Source: 2-01-FULL-49-22 sp964639445
GTDB lineage: Bacteria; Patescibacteriota; Saccharimonadia; Saccharimonadales; UBA10212
Assembly (NCBI GenBank): GCA_964639445.1
Contig: CAZXDA010000019.1
Span: 1 to 11,345, forward strand
Direction: 5' to 3'
DNA length: 11,345 nucleotides
Positions 4,624-11,345 of the stretch are shown here, one piece after another. The notes beneath the pieces are model-generated. The model was not told where the DNA came from, made no database searches, and saw only the letters and a list, made by a program, of their open reading frames with translations. The position numbers were made by a program, and so were the translations under genes. Every line of letters begins with the position of its first letter. Positions within the stretch are counted from its first letter, which is position 1.

Positions 4624-5793
4624 CTACTGAGTTGGTGCCGTTGCTAACGTAGCGTGTAAAGTGATAGTTTGGTTACCGCGCACGACGGTTAAAGTTACGT
4701 TTTCGCCAACCTGAAAGTTCGCCAGAGCACTTGTGAGGTTAGTCTTATCATCAATCGTAATGTTATTGACTTTGGTGATAATGTCTTTTTCTTGCAGGCC
4801 AGCTTTTTCGGCTGGGCTGCCGGGGATTATAGAACTTTCAGCGCCAGTTGAAGGTACAATATAGGCGCCCCGCTTGACGCTAAGATTGTACTGATATGCC
4901 AGATCGTCAGTTAAAGATACGTAGCGCACGCCCAAATATGGCTGTTCCAGCTTACCCTTATCTAAAACGCCAGCGACCAAACCTTTAATGTCATTTATTG
5001 GTATGGCAAAGCCGATGTTTTGGGCGCTGGAAGCAATAGCCGTATTAATGCCGATTACCTCGCCATTGATGTTAACCAACGGACCGCCGGAATTACCTTC
5101 ATTAATAGCCGCATCCGTCTGGAACAAATCAGTTAAATTCTCTGAGGAAGTACCGTTTTGATCGCCGGCCGTTACATCTCGGCCATAACCGGAAATAATG
5201 CCGCTAGTTACGGTGTTTTGGAATTGACCTAAGGCATTGCCGATGGCTACCACTTTATCGCCAACCTGCATCTTGGATGAGTCACCTAAAGTCACAGCTT
5301 TTAGTTTTTTACCGCCTAAATCGTTAATTTTGAGGAAGGCCACGTCTAGCGGGCTACTTTGACTGGTTCGGCCAATGACTTGGACATTGCGATATTTAGT
5401 GCCGTCCGATAACGTGATGCTTAGACTGGTTGTACCAGCCGGAACAACATGGCGGTTGGTGATAATAATGCCGTCAGAGCTGATTATAAAACCGGTGCCG
5501 GCGGCCTCTTGGCTGGATGGAAAAGTAAAACCAAAAATATCTTGAGCAGCGCTAGTTTGCACGGCGTCAATACTAACAACGCTAGGACCAACATTCTTGG
5601 CAATATCGGCAATTAATTGGCTTTCGCCTGAAACATACTGCTGCTTGACAACTGTTGAGCTGACTCCGCTGATGTGGTCGTAGCTAAAGGCGCCTAACCA
5701 GCCGCCACCAAAACCTAAAACTAAAGAGATGACTACCAATGACAAACCTTGTTTGGTGATAGTGGTTTTAAGACGACTTAAATTCAGTCTCAT
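4624..5793 (-). CDS. HtrA/Deg-family membrane-anchored serine protease with one PDZ domain
   Basis: Envelope quality-control protease. From ATG 5793 (389 aa) it has an N-terminal signal anchor (about 16-37, SLVVISLVLGFGGGWLGAFS), a trypsin-like domain with the full catalytic triad His115 (ITNRHVV), Asp150 (SPLDVAFLKI) and Ser235 (NEGNSGGPLV), then a PDZ domain (about 285-385) with PGSPAEKAGLQEKDIITKVN. The open frame extends to 5859, overlapping the upstream membrane protein, but a TATAAT at 5809-5804 predicts transcription start near 5797, so ATG 5793 (or 5799) is favoured. No Shine-Dalgarno. Family assignment is secure; the choice between degP/degQ/htrA names is not meaningful here. Confidence 0.96.
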   Translation of the reverse strand: MRLNLSRLKTTITKQGLSLVVISLVLGFGGGWLGAFSYDHISGVSSTVVKQQYVSGESQLIADIAKNVGPSVVSIDAVQTSAAQDIFGFTFPSSQEAAGTGFIISSDGIIITNRHVVPAGTTSLSITLSDGTKYRNVQVIGRTSQSSPLDVAFLKINDLGGKKLKAVTLGDSSKMQVGDKVVAIGNALGQFQNTVTSGIISGYGRDVTAGDQNGTSSENLTDLFQTDAAINEGNSGGPLVNINGEVIGINTAIASSAQNIGFAIPINDIKGLVAGVLDKGKLEQPYLGVRYVSLTDDLAYQYNLSVKRGAYIVPSTGAESSIIPGSPAEKAGLQEKDIITKVNNITIDDKTNLTSALANFQVGENVTLTVVRGNQTITLHATLATAPTQ

Positions 5794-5803
5794 TAACATA
5801 ACT

Positions 5804-5809
5804 ATTATA
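5804..5809 (-). promoter_or_regulatory. -10 box of the HtrA gene
   Basis: Perfect TATAAT on the minus strand, 11 bases before ATG 5793 (5 before ATG 5799). No good -35 or TGn. Predicts a leader of zero to five bases. Confidence 0.5.
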
Positions 5810-5818
5810 CGACACCGC

Positions 5819-6580
5819 TTAAACAGTAGCGCCTGTCCAGTCAGATAGAACAATAACAATTACTAATATAGCGCACATAATAGCTAGTAGTTGGCGTTGA
5901 AAAGAGGCGGTTAAACGCTCGGAGGCATCTAAATAATAAAGTGCGGCCAGGCTGTAGCCGATTGTTGTTAAGAAAATTAAGATTTGCGAGATCGAGCCAT
6001 AAAACAGCAGCCAGTGACCCAAAACAAAAGCTAAAGAGGCCGCAAAGTAGGCCCAAACGTTGGCTAGTAGCTGGGTGCGTGATTCTTCAAAGCTGGTCAA
6101 AAAATGACGGGCGGCTAGATATGTTACCGCCCATGTTCCAGCTACCAAAAAGGCTAAACTCCCGTCGCCGAATTTTAGATATAACACAGACAGTCCCAAA
6201 AGCTGCCCAATCATAGCTTGGGCTGATACGCTCAAGACATCACTTTTAGGCTTCAGCCATACCAGCCAGCCAATGTAAGCCAGCGCCCAGAACAGCTGCC
6301 ACCACTCTACTGTCGTGCTGGACATAAACAAAACCAGACTAATGCCCACCAGCATATCTATGCCGTTTGAGACAATGTTGGCCGCCCAATAGCGTGGCCG
6401 CACGGCAAATATCCGCCATTTAGCCAAAAGCACCAGCAAAATAGCAAGGGGCACAAAATCAACTCTTACCAGTATGAAAGCCAAGATCGGCAATAAGGTA
6501 TTAAGAGCCAAGTGAATAACGTGCGCAAAGCCACTAGCAGGAGTGACCTGGCCGCGTAGTTTAGCTAGAAAGGCTTGCAT
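5819..6580 (-). CDS. Polytopic membrane protein, function unknown
   Basis: A 253-aa protein with about eight or nine hydrophobic helices (approximate centres at residues 29, 49, 77, 101, 126, 149, 182, 206, 238) and almost no extramembrane domain. A basic loop, AKWRIFAVRPRYW, lies after the second helix. I recognise no enzyme or transporter signature. The ATG at 6580 (MQAFLAKLRGQVTPASGFAH) is preferred over the in-frame TTG at 6592 because an extended -10 (TGTTATAAT) at 6600-6592 would start transcription near 6585. It overlaps the 3' end of the LCP gene by 20 bases and precedes the HtrA gene by 25, so an envelope role is plausible by context only. Confidence 0.85.
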   Translation of the reverse strand: MQAFLAKLRGQVTPASGFAHVIHLALNTLLPILAFILVRVDFVPLAILLVLLAKWRIFAVRPRYWAANIVSNGIDMLVGISLVLFMSSTTVEWWQLFWALAYIGWLVWLKPKSDVLSVSAQAMIGQLLGLSVLYLKFGDGSLAFLVAGTWAVTYLAARHFLTSFEESRTQLLANVWAYFAASLAFVLGHWLLFYGSISQILIFLTTIGYSLAALYYLDASERLTASFQRQLLAIMCAILVIVIVLSDWTGATV

Positions 6581-8213
6581 CTTTGCCGACAATTATAACA
6601 AAAGCAGTACCAGCCGGTGGGCTTATGCCAAATTGCGGCGGTAATTTATTGGTCGCTACTGTGTTAAAACGTTTTTCTAAATAATGCCTGGTGTACTTGT
6701 TGGCGCCATTGGTTAAATCAATAACCATAGTAGCGGTCGGGGAGGTTTGATTGGTGGCATTATCAACAACCGCTATGTTATAGCCGTACGATTTAAGCAT
6801 ATTGGCTGTTGTGGTCGCCAAACCAGCGGTGGTGGTGGCGTTATAAACGGCTATTTGGGCATTTTCCTTGGCAAGATAGCCGTCGCGCAGAGTGCTGCGG
6901 ACGTAGGATTGAACATTTTGGTAATCATATGTTCCGGCTTTGGGAACCACAACTGACAGGCCGCCTAGATTAGCGGTGGTCAGCAAATCGTGCGGCGGAG
7001 TAACTAAATCTAAGGATTTAATATTAGACGAAGACACCTGAGACGTTTCTTTGTAGATACACTTAAAGCTGCCGGTATCAAAATCGGTATAGACGTCTTT
7101 ACCCAGACTGTCGAGCAATGACGAAACGCGCACCGGGTTGCTAAAGGTCCCCAGTGAGAGAGCTTTATCTTTAATAGCTGTTAAAAGCAACCGTTGGCGC
7201 TCTCCTCTTACAAAATCACTATCGTTATGGCGCTCTCTGGCAAAATAAAGTGCCCGCGTGCCGTCAAAATGTTGCAGGCCAGGTTGAACGTTAAGCGTGT
7301 AATAGCGCGCCGGGCGTGAGCCTTCGATCCAAAAAACTTCATAGGCAGACAGCTCTTTGGGCACACTGGCATCTACTCCGCCAAGGTTGTTGACTATATC
7401 CTCGAAAGCTTTGAAGTCAATAACCGCGTGGTAGTGAATTGGAATGCCTAAAACATTTTCCAGCGTGGCATCGATAGTTTTAATGCCATCTCTGACTTGA
7501 CCGCTGTGGTCTTTGGCGGCCGAGGTGGCTTTGGCATCAGCATAGGCCTGATTAATTTTATGTGAGCCGTCGCCAGGTATCCTAACCCACAAATCACGCG
7601 GTATGCTCAACAAATCAATTTTATCTGTTACCGGATCTATGCTGGCTATCATAATGGTATCTGTTAAATCTGCCCCCTCGTGCCCGTCACCACCTATACC
7701 AAGTAGTAAAACATTAACTCGGCCGTCGCCTTCCTTGTTAAGCACGCTAACCGGAACATCACCGTCGCAGACCGCCGGTGCTGCTCCGCCGCCGGCCAAT
7801 AGATTATTTTTAGCTCGGTAGAATTTATAGCCATAAAAGGCACCGGTAGCCACAACTAAAGCCACTAGGACTAAGGCTGTTTTTTTAACTATTTGCCGCC
7901 ACCTGGAATGATGGATTTTACGATATAGCTTGTCTTTCTTCTTTTGACGCGTAAAGTCAAGATCGTCCAGCACGATTGGCTCCTCGAGTGACGCCTCCTT
8001 TTCGGCAGATTCGGCCGATCCCCCTAACCCTCCCGGCGACTGACGCAGCGGATGAAAACCGTCGGCTCGATTAAAACTACCGAGTGTTGGCGTGAGCCCG
8101 CGGTTGGGTTGATAAGCCCTATGTATGGGCACACCCAGGCGACGACCATCGGTCACAATTCCATCTATGGAGGCCGCTCTTTGTGCCGACCCGTCCGGCT
8201 TCTTTTTATGCAT
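6561..8213 (-). CDS. LytR-CpsA-Psr (LCP) family protein with LytR C-terminal domain
   Basis: LCP enzymes transfer undecaprenyl-linked glycopolymers to peptidoglycan on the outer face of the membrane. The 550-aa protein has a long, polar, basic and acidic N-terminal region (1-108, Gly/Pro/Arg/Glu-rich, cytoplasmic), one membrane helix (about 112-130, TALVLVALVVATGAFYGYKF), the LCP domain (about 168-355) with VNVLLLGIGG, LTDTIMIASIDP, LLSIPRDLWVRIPG, KINQAY and the arginine-rich ALYFARERHNDSDFVRGERQ, and a LytR_C domain (about 455-540) from IAVYNATTTAGLA. ATG 8213 follows a short leader; a GTG three bases upstream is equally possible. No Shine-Dalgarno. The gene is divergent from lepB. Confidence 0.96.
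   Translation of the reverse strand: MHKKKPDGSAQRAASIDGIVTDGRRLGVPIHRAYQPNRGLTPTLGSFNRADGFHPLRQSPGGLGGSAESAEKEASLEEPIVLDDLDFTRQKKKDKLYRKIHHSRWRQIVKKTALVLVALVVATGAFYGYKFYRAKNNLLAGGGAAPAVCDGDVPVSVLNKEGDGRVNVLLLGIGGDGHEGADLTDTIMIASIDPVTDKIDLLSIPRDLWVRIPGDGSHKINQAYADAKATSAAKDHSGQVRDGIKTIDATLENVLGIPIHYHAVIDFKAFEDIVNNLGGVDASVPKELSAYEVFWIEGSRPARYYTLNVQPGLQHFDGTRALYFARERHNDSDFVRGERQRLLLTAIKDKALSLGTFSNPVRVSSLLDSLGKDVYTDFDTGSFKCIYKETSQVSSSNIKSLDLVTPPHDLLTTANLGGLSVVVPKAGTYDYQNVQSYVRSTLRDGYLAKENAQIAVYNATTTAGLATTTANMLKSYGYNIAVVDNATNQTSPTATMVIDLTNGANKYTRHYLEKRFNTVATNKLPPQFGISPPAGTAFVIIVGKDASLSS
6592..6600 (-). promoter_or_regulatory. Extended -10 promoter inside the end of the LCP gene
   Basis: Minus strand TGT followed by a perfect TATAAT (6597-6592). 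It lies within the last codons of the upstream gene, 12 bases before ATG 6580, which predicts a leader of about five bases and independent expression of the membrane protein. Confidence 0.5.
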
Positions 8214-8226
8214 CACAATCTAAATA

Positions 8227-8235
8227 AGTATAACA
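8227..8235 (-). promoter_or_regulatory. Extended -10 promoter of the LCP gene
   Basis: Minus strand TGT then TATACT (8232-8227). Transcription would start near 8220, giving about seven leader bases before ATG 8213. It shares the 65-base intergenic gap with the divergent lepB promoter. Confidence 0.5.
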
Positions 8236-8268
8236 TTAAGCACTAGCTAATAGTTTACAGCTATCAGC

Positions 8269-8274
8269 TATAAT
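8269..8274 (+). promoter_or_regulatory. -10 box of lepB
   Basis: Perfect TATAAT ending eight bases before the lepB ATG; transcription would start at about 8281-8282, making lepB leaderless. The -35 region is poor. AGCTA occurs three times nearby (8245-8249, 8259-8263, 8266-8270). Confidence 0.55.
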
Positions 8275-8281
8275 CTAAGTC

Positions 8282-8878
8282 ATGCAGTCTGAAAATGATG
8301 ACAAACCGCGAACCAAACTGGCGCCGGCCTTATCTACTCTTCTACTTTTTTTGCTGGCACCACTGCTGGCTATTTTTATAGCCGCTTACGTTGTCCAATC
8401 TTACCAGGTTGAGGGCCAAAGCATGGAAACCACTCTGCAAAATAGCGACCGCTTGATTGTTGATAAATGGCCACGGACTTGGGCGCGCCTCAGCGGCCAT
8501 AATTATATTCCTAAAAGAGGTGACATTATAATTTTTAATCAAAGCGGCTTAAGTTTTGGCAGCGGGTCAAAGCAGTTGATTAAACGAGTGGTTGCGCTGC
8601 CTGGCGAACGCATAGTTATTAAACAGGGCTTCATTACTGTTTATAACCAAAACCGCCCTTCGGGTTTTGATCCAGACAAGTCTGGAATATACAACATCAG
8701 CGCCAGATCCACTCCCGGGGATGTTGACCTCACTCTTGGTCCAAACGAAATATTTGTCTGTGGCGACAACCGGACTAATTCAGAAGATTCACGTTACTTT
8801 GGGCCCATCAAAGCCAATCAAGTGGTTGGCAAACTGGCTTTTCGTATTTTGCCGCTCAATCACGCCAAAAGGTTTTAG
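8282..8878 (+). CDS. lepB: Signal peptidase I
   Basis: Type I signal peptidases remove signal peptides from secreted proteins on the outer face of the membrane. The 198-aa protein has one N-terminal membrane anchor (about 15-37), then box B with the catalytic Ser47 (VEGQSMETTL), box D with the catalytic Lys101 in LIKRVVALPGERI, and box E, VCGDNRTNSEDSRYFGPI (159-176). This is the compact Gram-positive-like form with a Ser-Lys dyad. The ATG is fixed by a TATAAT eight bases upstream and lacks a Shine-Dalgarno. It is convergent with parB, with only 15 bases between stops and no clear hairpin there. Confidence 0.97.
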   Translation: MQSENDDKPRTKLAPALSTLLLFLLAPLLAIFIAAYVVQSYQVEGQSMETTLQNSDRLIVDKWPRTWARLSGHNYIPKRGDIIIFNQSGLSFGSGSKQLIKRVVALPGERIVIKQGFITVYNQNRPSGFDPDKSGIYNISARSTPGDVDLTLGPNEIFVCGDNRTNSEDSRYFGPIKANQVVGKLAFRILPLNHAKRF

Positions 8879-8893
8879 AGCTGCACAAAATTA

Positions 8894-9751
8894 TTATGCA
8901 CCTAGTTTTTCGGCAAGTTGTTGTAGTTCCTGTTCCTGCTCAAAGTGAATAATTAGTTGGGCGCCGCGGGCAGTATGCTTTATTTTAACCGGCAGACCAA
9001 GACTTTGGCTGATTTTTTTGGTCAAGTCTGTTTCGGTAGTAGTACGGCTTTTAGCCTCAACGCTACTGGCGCCCTCCCTGGCAGCGACCGCAAATTGCTC
9101 GGCCTGTCTGACAGTCCAGTTGTTGTTTAAAATACTATTCAACAACTCTTCCTGTTTGGCAGACTGGTTGCGCAGAGCAAGTACGGCGCGCGCATGACCT
9201 TCAGTGATTTTGCCTTGAGCTAAAGCTGCCTTGGCAGCCTCCGGCAACTGTAGTAGCCGTGTCAAGTTACTCAAGGTACTAGGCGCTTTACCTAATTTTT
9301 CAGCTATTTTCTCGAGTCCAAGATTAAATTGCTGTTGTAATTTATATATGGCGAAGGCCTGCTCAAGCGGAGACAGATCAACGCGTTGAATATTTTCTAT
9401 CAATGATAGTTCTATTTGCTCCAACTCTTCCAAAGAACGGACTATAGCCGGAATGTGAGAGAGCTTGGCAGCCTGGGCGGCGCGCCAACGTCGCTCACCA
9501 GCGACTATGCGATAAGCCTTACCATGGCGCACAACAATAATTGGCTGCAGCACACCATGCCGCCTAACTGACGCTACTAGTTCAGATAAGTCGGCTTCGC
9601 TGAATTGGCGCCGTGGTTGAGCGGGGTTAGGCACTATATCGCGAATGAGTAACTTTTGTACACGGTTTTTATCTTCGTCAAAAATAGTGACATCAATATC
9701 TTGTGGGATAAGAGCGCCCAAGCCCCGCCCCAAACTTTGTTTCTTAGCCAT
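8894..9751 (-). CDS. parB: Chromosome-partitioning protein ParB
   Basis: ParB is a parS-binding CTPase that loads onto the origin region and works with ParA. At 285 aa it has the typical lysine/glycine N-terminus (LGRGLGALI, the part that stimulates ParA), the ParB/Srx-like domain with GERRWRAAQ (85-93) and the ENIQR motif (119-123), a helix-turn-helix region (about 135-165, LEKIAEKLGKAPSTLSNLTR) and a C-terminal dimerisation domain (about 243-285). It overlaps parA by eight bases (parB ATG inside the last parA codons), with AGAGG seven bases upstream. No consensus parS site is visible in this window. Confidence 0.97.
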   Translation of the reverse strand: MAKKQSLGRGLGALIPQDIDVTIFDEDKNRVQKLLIRDIVPNPAQPRRQFSEADLSELVASVRRHGVLQPIIVVRHGKAYRIVAGERRWRAAQAAKLSHIPAIVRSLEELEQIELSLIENIQRVDLSPLEQAFAIYKLQQQFNLGLEKIAEKLGKAPSTLSNLTRLLQLPEAAKAALAQGKITEGHARAVLALRNQSAKQEELLNSILNNNWTVRQAEQFAVAAREGASSVEAKSRTTTETDLTKKISQSLGLPVKIKHTARGAQLIIHFEQEQELQQLAEKLGA

Positions 9752-10511
9752 TTAGCCGCCTCTCTAATTCTTTAGCCAAAGATTTATAGGCTCTTGCGCC
9801 TTTACTCCATCTATCGTGCTCAGCAATTGTGCGGCCAAAGCTAGGGGCTTCGGCCAACCTGACATTGCGTGGTATTACAGTTTTAAACATTTTATCGCCA
9901 AAATATTGCTCGAGTTCTTTTTTTACTTGATCTGATAGTGAATTGCGGCTGTCGTACATAGTTAGTATAACGCCAAGCAGATTAAGGTTGGTATTAATCG
10001 CTTCTCTAATTTGTCCGACCACACCCAAAAGCTGGCTTAGACCTTCCAGGGCGTAGTATTCAGCTTGTACAGGTATTAAAACGTGATCGGCAGCTGTTAG
10101 GGCATTGACACTAAGTAGCCCTAGTGAGGGCGGGCAATCTATAAAAATGTAATCGTAACGCTGCGGTAAGTTAGTCACCACATTTTTAAGGAGAAATTCA
10201 CGGCTCGGCAGACCAACCATTTCTACCTCTGCCCCAGCCAACTGACCATTAGCCGGCAGAACAGCCAGTTTATGACTGGTAACTGTCTGCAAAACATCAC
10301 TGGCAGCAGCGCGACTAAATAAGACATCATATAGCGTGGAGCTTAGTTGCTTTTTGTCTAAACCTAAACCACTGGTTGTATTGCCCTGAGGGTCTATATC
10401 ACATATCAGCACCGAGCAGCCATTACGAGCCAAATAAGCCGCCAAATTAATGACGGTAGTGCTCTTGCCTACACCACCTTTTTGGTTCAAAACTGCCACT
10501 ATATGCGCCAC
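9744..10511 (-). CDS. parA: Chromosome-partitioning ATPase ParA/Soj
   Basis: ParA-type ATPases move ParB-bound chromosome origins. The 255-aa protein begins with the deviant Walker A motif, LNQKGGVGKSTTVINLA (KGGVGKST at 11-18, with the signature lysine at 11), followed by CDIDPQGNTTSGLG and the Walker B region YIFIDCPPSLGLLSVNAL. The length and lack of an N-terminal HTH place it with chromosomal Soj rather than plasmid type Ia ParA. Translation starts at GTG 10511. A TATATAAG lies at 10532-10525, so the leader is probably short; AAGG near 10525 is too far for a strong Shine-Dalgarno. parB follows in an overlapping operon. Confidence 0.97.
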   Translation of the reverse strand: MAHIVAVLNQKGGVGKSTTVINLAAYLARNGCSVLICDIDPQGNTTSGLGLDKKQLSSTLYDVLFSRAAASDVLQTVTSHKLAVLPANGQLAGAEVEMVGLPSREFLLKNVVTNLPQRYDYIFIDCPPSLGLLSVNALTAADHVLIPVQAEYYALEGLSQLLGVVGQIREAINTNLNLLGVILTMYDSRNSLSDQVKKELEQYFGDKMFKTVIPRNVRLAEAPSFGRTIAEHDRWSKGARAYKSLAKELERRLNG

Positions 10512-10524
10512 TTTTTATCTTTAC

Positions 10525-10532
10525 CTTATATA
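10525..10532 (-). promoter_or_regulatory. Possible -10 region of parAB
   Basis: Minus strand TATATAAG; either TATATA or TATAAG could act as the -10, giving a leader of about seven to nine bases before GTG 10511. No convincing -35. Confidence 0.35.
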
Positions 10533-10584
10533 TCCCAAGCATACCATTACCATTAAAACTAGTAAATGATCAAACTAAGACCAA

Positions 10585-10750
10585 GCGAGTCACCAAAATC
10601 TGAGAGACTTTCAGCTACCGAGGGAGAGACAAGCGAAACTAAAGGTGAATCGAGCACGTGCTGCGCACCGCGCGCAGATTCCCTTTTGGTGAGCGTAGGC
10701 TCGAGCATCGTGTTAGCTGAACCGTCTCGAAGATTTTCGGTGACGAGCGC
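10585..10750 (+). ncRNA. Long imperfect hairpin, candidate structured RNA (6S-like shape)
   Basis: The whole region between parA and the hypothetical gene folds on itself. Stems on the plus strand: 10585-10587 with 10748-10750; 10589-10594 with 10739-10744; 10595-10601 with 10731-10737; 10604-10608 with 10724-10728; 10610-10617 with 10714-10721; 10638-10651 with 10677-10690 (one mismatch, two G-U); and 10662-10666 with 10672-10676. A large asymmetric central bubble separates the outer and terminal stems. The imperfections suit RNA on the plus strand: U-G, G-U and tandem G-A pairs. UAUUUGUUUU follows at 10751-10760. Size and shape recall 6S RNA, but I see no conserved 6S bases and no clear promoter. 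A terminator-like or decayed inverted repeat is the alternative. Confidence 0.45.
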
Positions 10751-11325
10751 TATTTGTTTTGGGATTGGTATTGGTGGATGGCTTGCACGACTTTGGAGTT
10801 GTCTTTTAGGTTCTCCCAAAAGAGTATTTGGTCGCTCTTTATGACCATTTTGTCCTGTGGGCCGTGTAATTCGTTGCCTAATTTCACCAAAGACAACTGT
10901 GATTGCTGATTCTGGTTTGAGCTGGTGTTTTGCGGATTAGAGGGCTGGGACTGCAGATAGTAAATGTCGCGCAAAACCGGGTTCATCCCGCCCGGATTGT
11001 ATAGATGACCAAAGTAAACTTGGCCATTGCTTAGAAAGACCGCCTGGTAAGCACTGCTTGTGGCCTGAGGACGAGTGGAGTAAAAAACGCCAGCCACCAA
11101 TATAGCGGCCAGAACGCTAAAACCATAAGCCAGCTTAATTTCCAGCCAGCTCAGTAAAGATACTAGAAAGGCAATCGCAACGCTCACAAAAGCTATAGCC
11201 AAAAATGTGCCGCTGCCTAAGCTGTCGCTAAAATAGGCCCACACACCAAGAGCCGTAAGCACTACGGCGACTATGCCTGCCAAATAGCGAAAGTTAGCTT
11301 TTAGATTATTACCAACAGCTTTCAT
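10750..11325 (-). CDS. Hypothetical membrane protein with C-terminal soluble domain
   Basis: A 191-aa protein with three membrane helices (about residues 13-31, 38-59 and 65-82) and then a soluble domain of about 100 residues. That domain has AYQAVFLSNGQVYFGHLYNP, a Gln/Asn/Ser-rich linker (about 127-143, NPQNTSSNQNQQSQ), and LVKLGNELHGPQDKMVIKSD followed by ILFWENLKDNSKVVQAI. I associate this architecture with conserved uncharacterised proteins of Saccharibacteria, from memory and not verified. The ATG has a perfect AAGGAG nine bases upstream, unlike most genes here. Its stop codon touches the outer stem of the hairpin at 10585-10750. Confidence 0.88.
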   Translation of the reverse strand: MKAVGNNLKANFRYLAGIVAVVLTALGVWAYFSDSLGSGTFLAIAFVSVAIAFLVSLLSWLEIKLAYGFSVLAAILVAGVFYSTRPQATSSAYQAVFLSNGQVYFGHLYNPGGMNPVLRDIYYLQSQPSNPQNTSSNQNQQSQLSLVKLGNELHGPQDKMVIKSDQILFWENLKDNSKVVQAIHQYQSQNK

Positions 11326-11334
11326 ACATTAAAG

Positions 11335-11340
11335 CTCCTT
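11335..11340 (-). promoter_or_regulatory. Ribosome-binding site of the hypothetical membrane protein
   Basis: Perfect AAGGAG on the minus strand, nine bases before ATG 11325. It fixes the start and shows that this genome uses Shine-Dalgarno initiation alongside leaderless starts. Confidence 0.75.
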
Positions 11341-11345
11341 TTACT

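Noticed and set aside
5794..5859. Longer HtrA start at 5859
   Set aside because: Overlaps the membrane-protein gene and lies upstream of the TATAAT at 5809-5804; the later ATGs give a normal signal anchor.
8879..8893. Terminator between convergent lepB and parB
   Set aside because: The 15-base gap has only a repeated TGCAC in direct orientation nearby and no stem-loop.
10653..10662. AGCACGTGCT, a palindrome with the CACGTG core of a parS site near parAB
   Set aside because: Only the central six bases match; the flanks lack the TTT/AAA of the TGTTTCACGTGAAACA consensus, and it lies in the terminal stem region of the hairpin.
10559..10844. ORFs open on both strands (86 and 92 codons) over the parA upstream gap
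   Set aside because: No ribosome-binding site or promoter at either start, low-complexity Ser/Arg/Glu products, overlap with the end of the 191-aa gene, and the DNA is better explained as a long hairpin.
1..11345. tRNA, rRNA, CRISPR arrays, insertion sequences or phage genes
   Set aside because: None seen: no cloverleaf, rRNA core motifs, spaced repeats, transposase or integrase motifs.

Overview
The window looks like part of a small-genome bacterium of the Candidate Phyla Radiation (Patescibacteria), most likely a Saccharibacteria (TM7) relative. This placement is inference. It rests on the short EF-Ts, the cysteine-free bL31 with a Lys/Ala-rich tail, the NLPY motif in PrmC, many genes with -10 boxes almost touching the start codon, and tight gene packing. 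UGA is an ordinary stop here (rpsB and prfA both end in it), so this is not one of the CPR lineages that read UGA as glycine.

Layout, left to right. The 5' end of frr (minus strand) is followed by an unusual plus-strand unit at 204-708. That unit has a promoter, a GC-rich leader hairpin, three tandem tiny membrane-protein ORFs (32, 50 and 31 aa), each with a purine-rich ribosome-binding site, and a closing hairpin. Then come tsf and rpsB (minus, translationally coupled) with a long leader containing a hairpin. A plus-strand translation block follows: an orphan 73-aa protein, rpmE (bL31), a perfect 15-bp inverted repeat, prfA (RF1) and prmC (RF1 methyltransferase). After a hairpin between convergent genes there is a minus-strand envelope cluster: an LCP/LytR-family protein, a polytopic membrane protein and an HtrA-type protease. 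lepB (signal peptidase I) is divergent from it. Next is the chromosome-partitioning pair parA-parB (minus). Last are a roughly 166-nt long-range hairpin, probably a structured RNA, and a hypothetical membrane protein.

Functionally, the window combines translation (S2, EF-Ts, RRF, L31, RF1, PrmC), secretion and envelope maintenance (LepB, HtrA, LCP) and chromosome segregation (ParAB). These are core genes. The unexplained parts are the tiny membrane-protein operon between tsf and frr, the long hairpin beside parA, the palindrome before prfA, and the recurrent leaderless or near-leaderless promoter layout.
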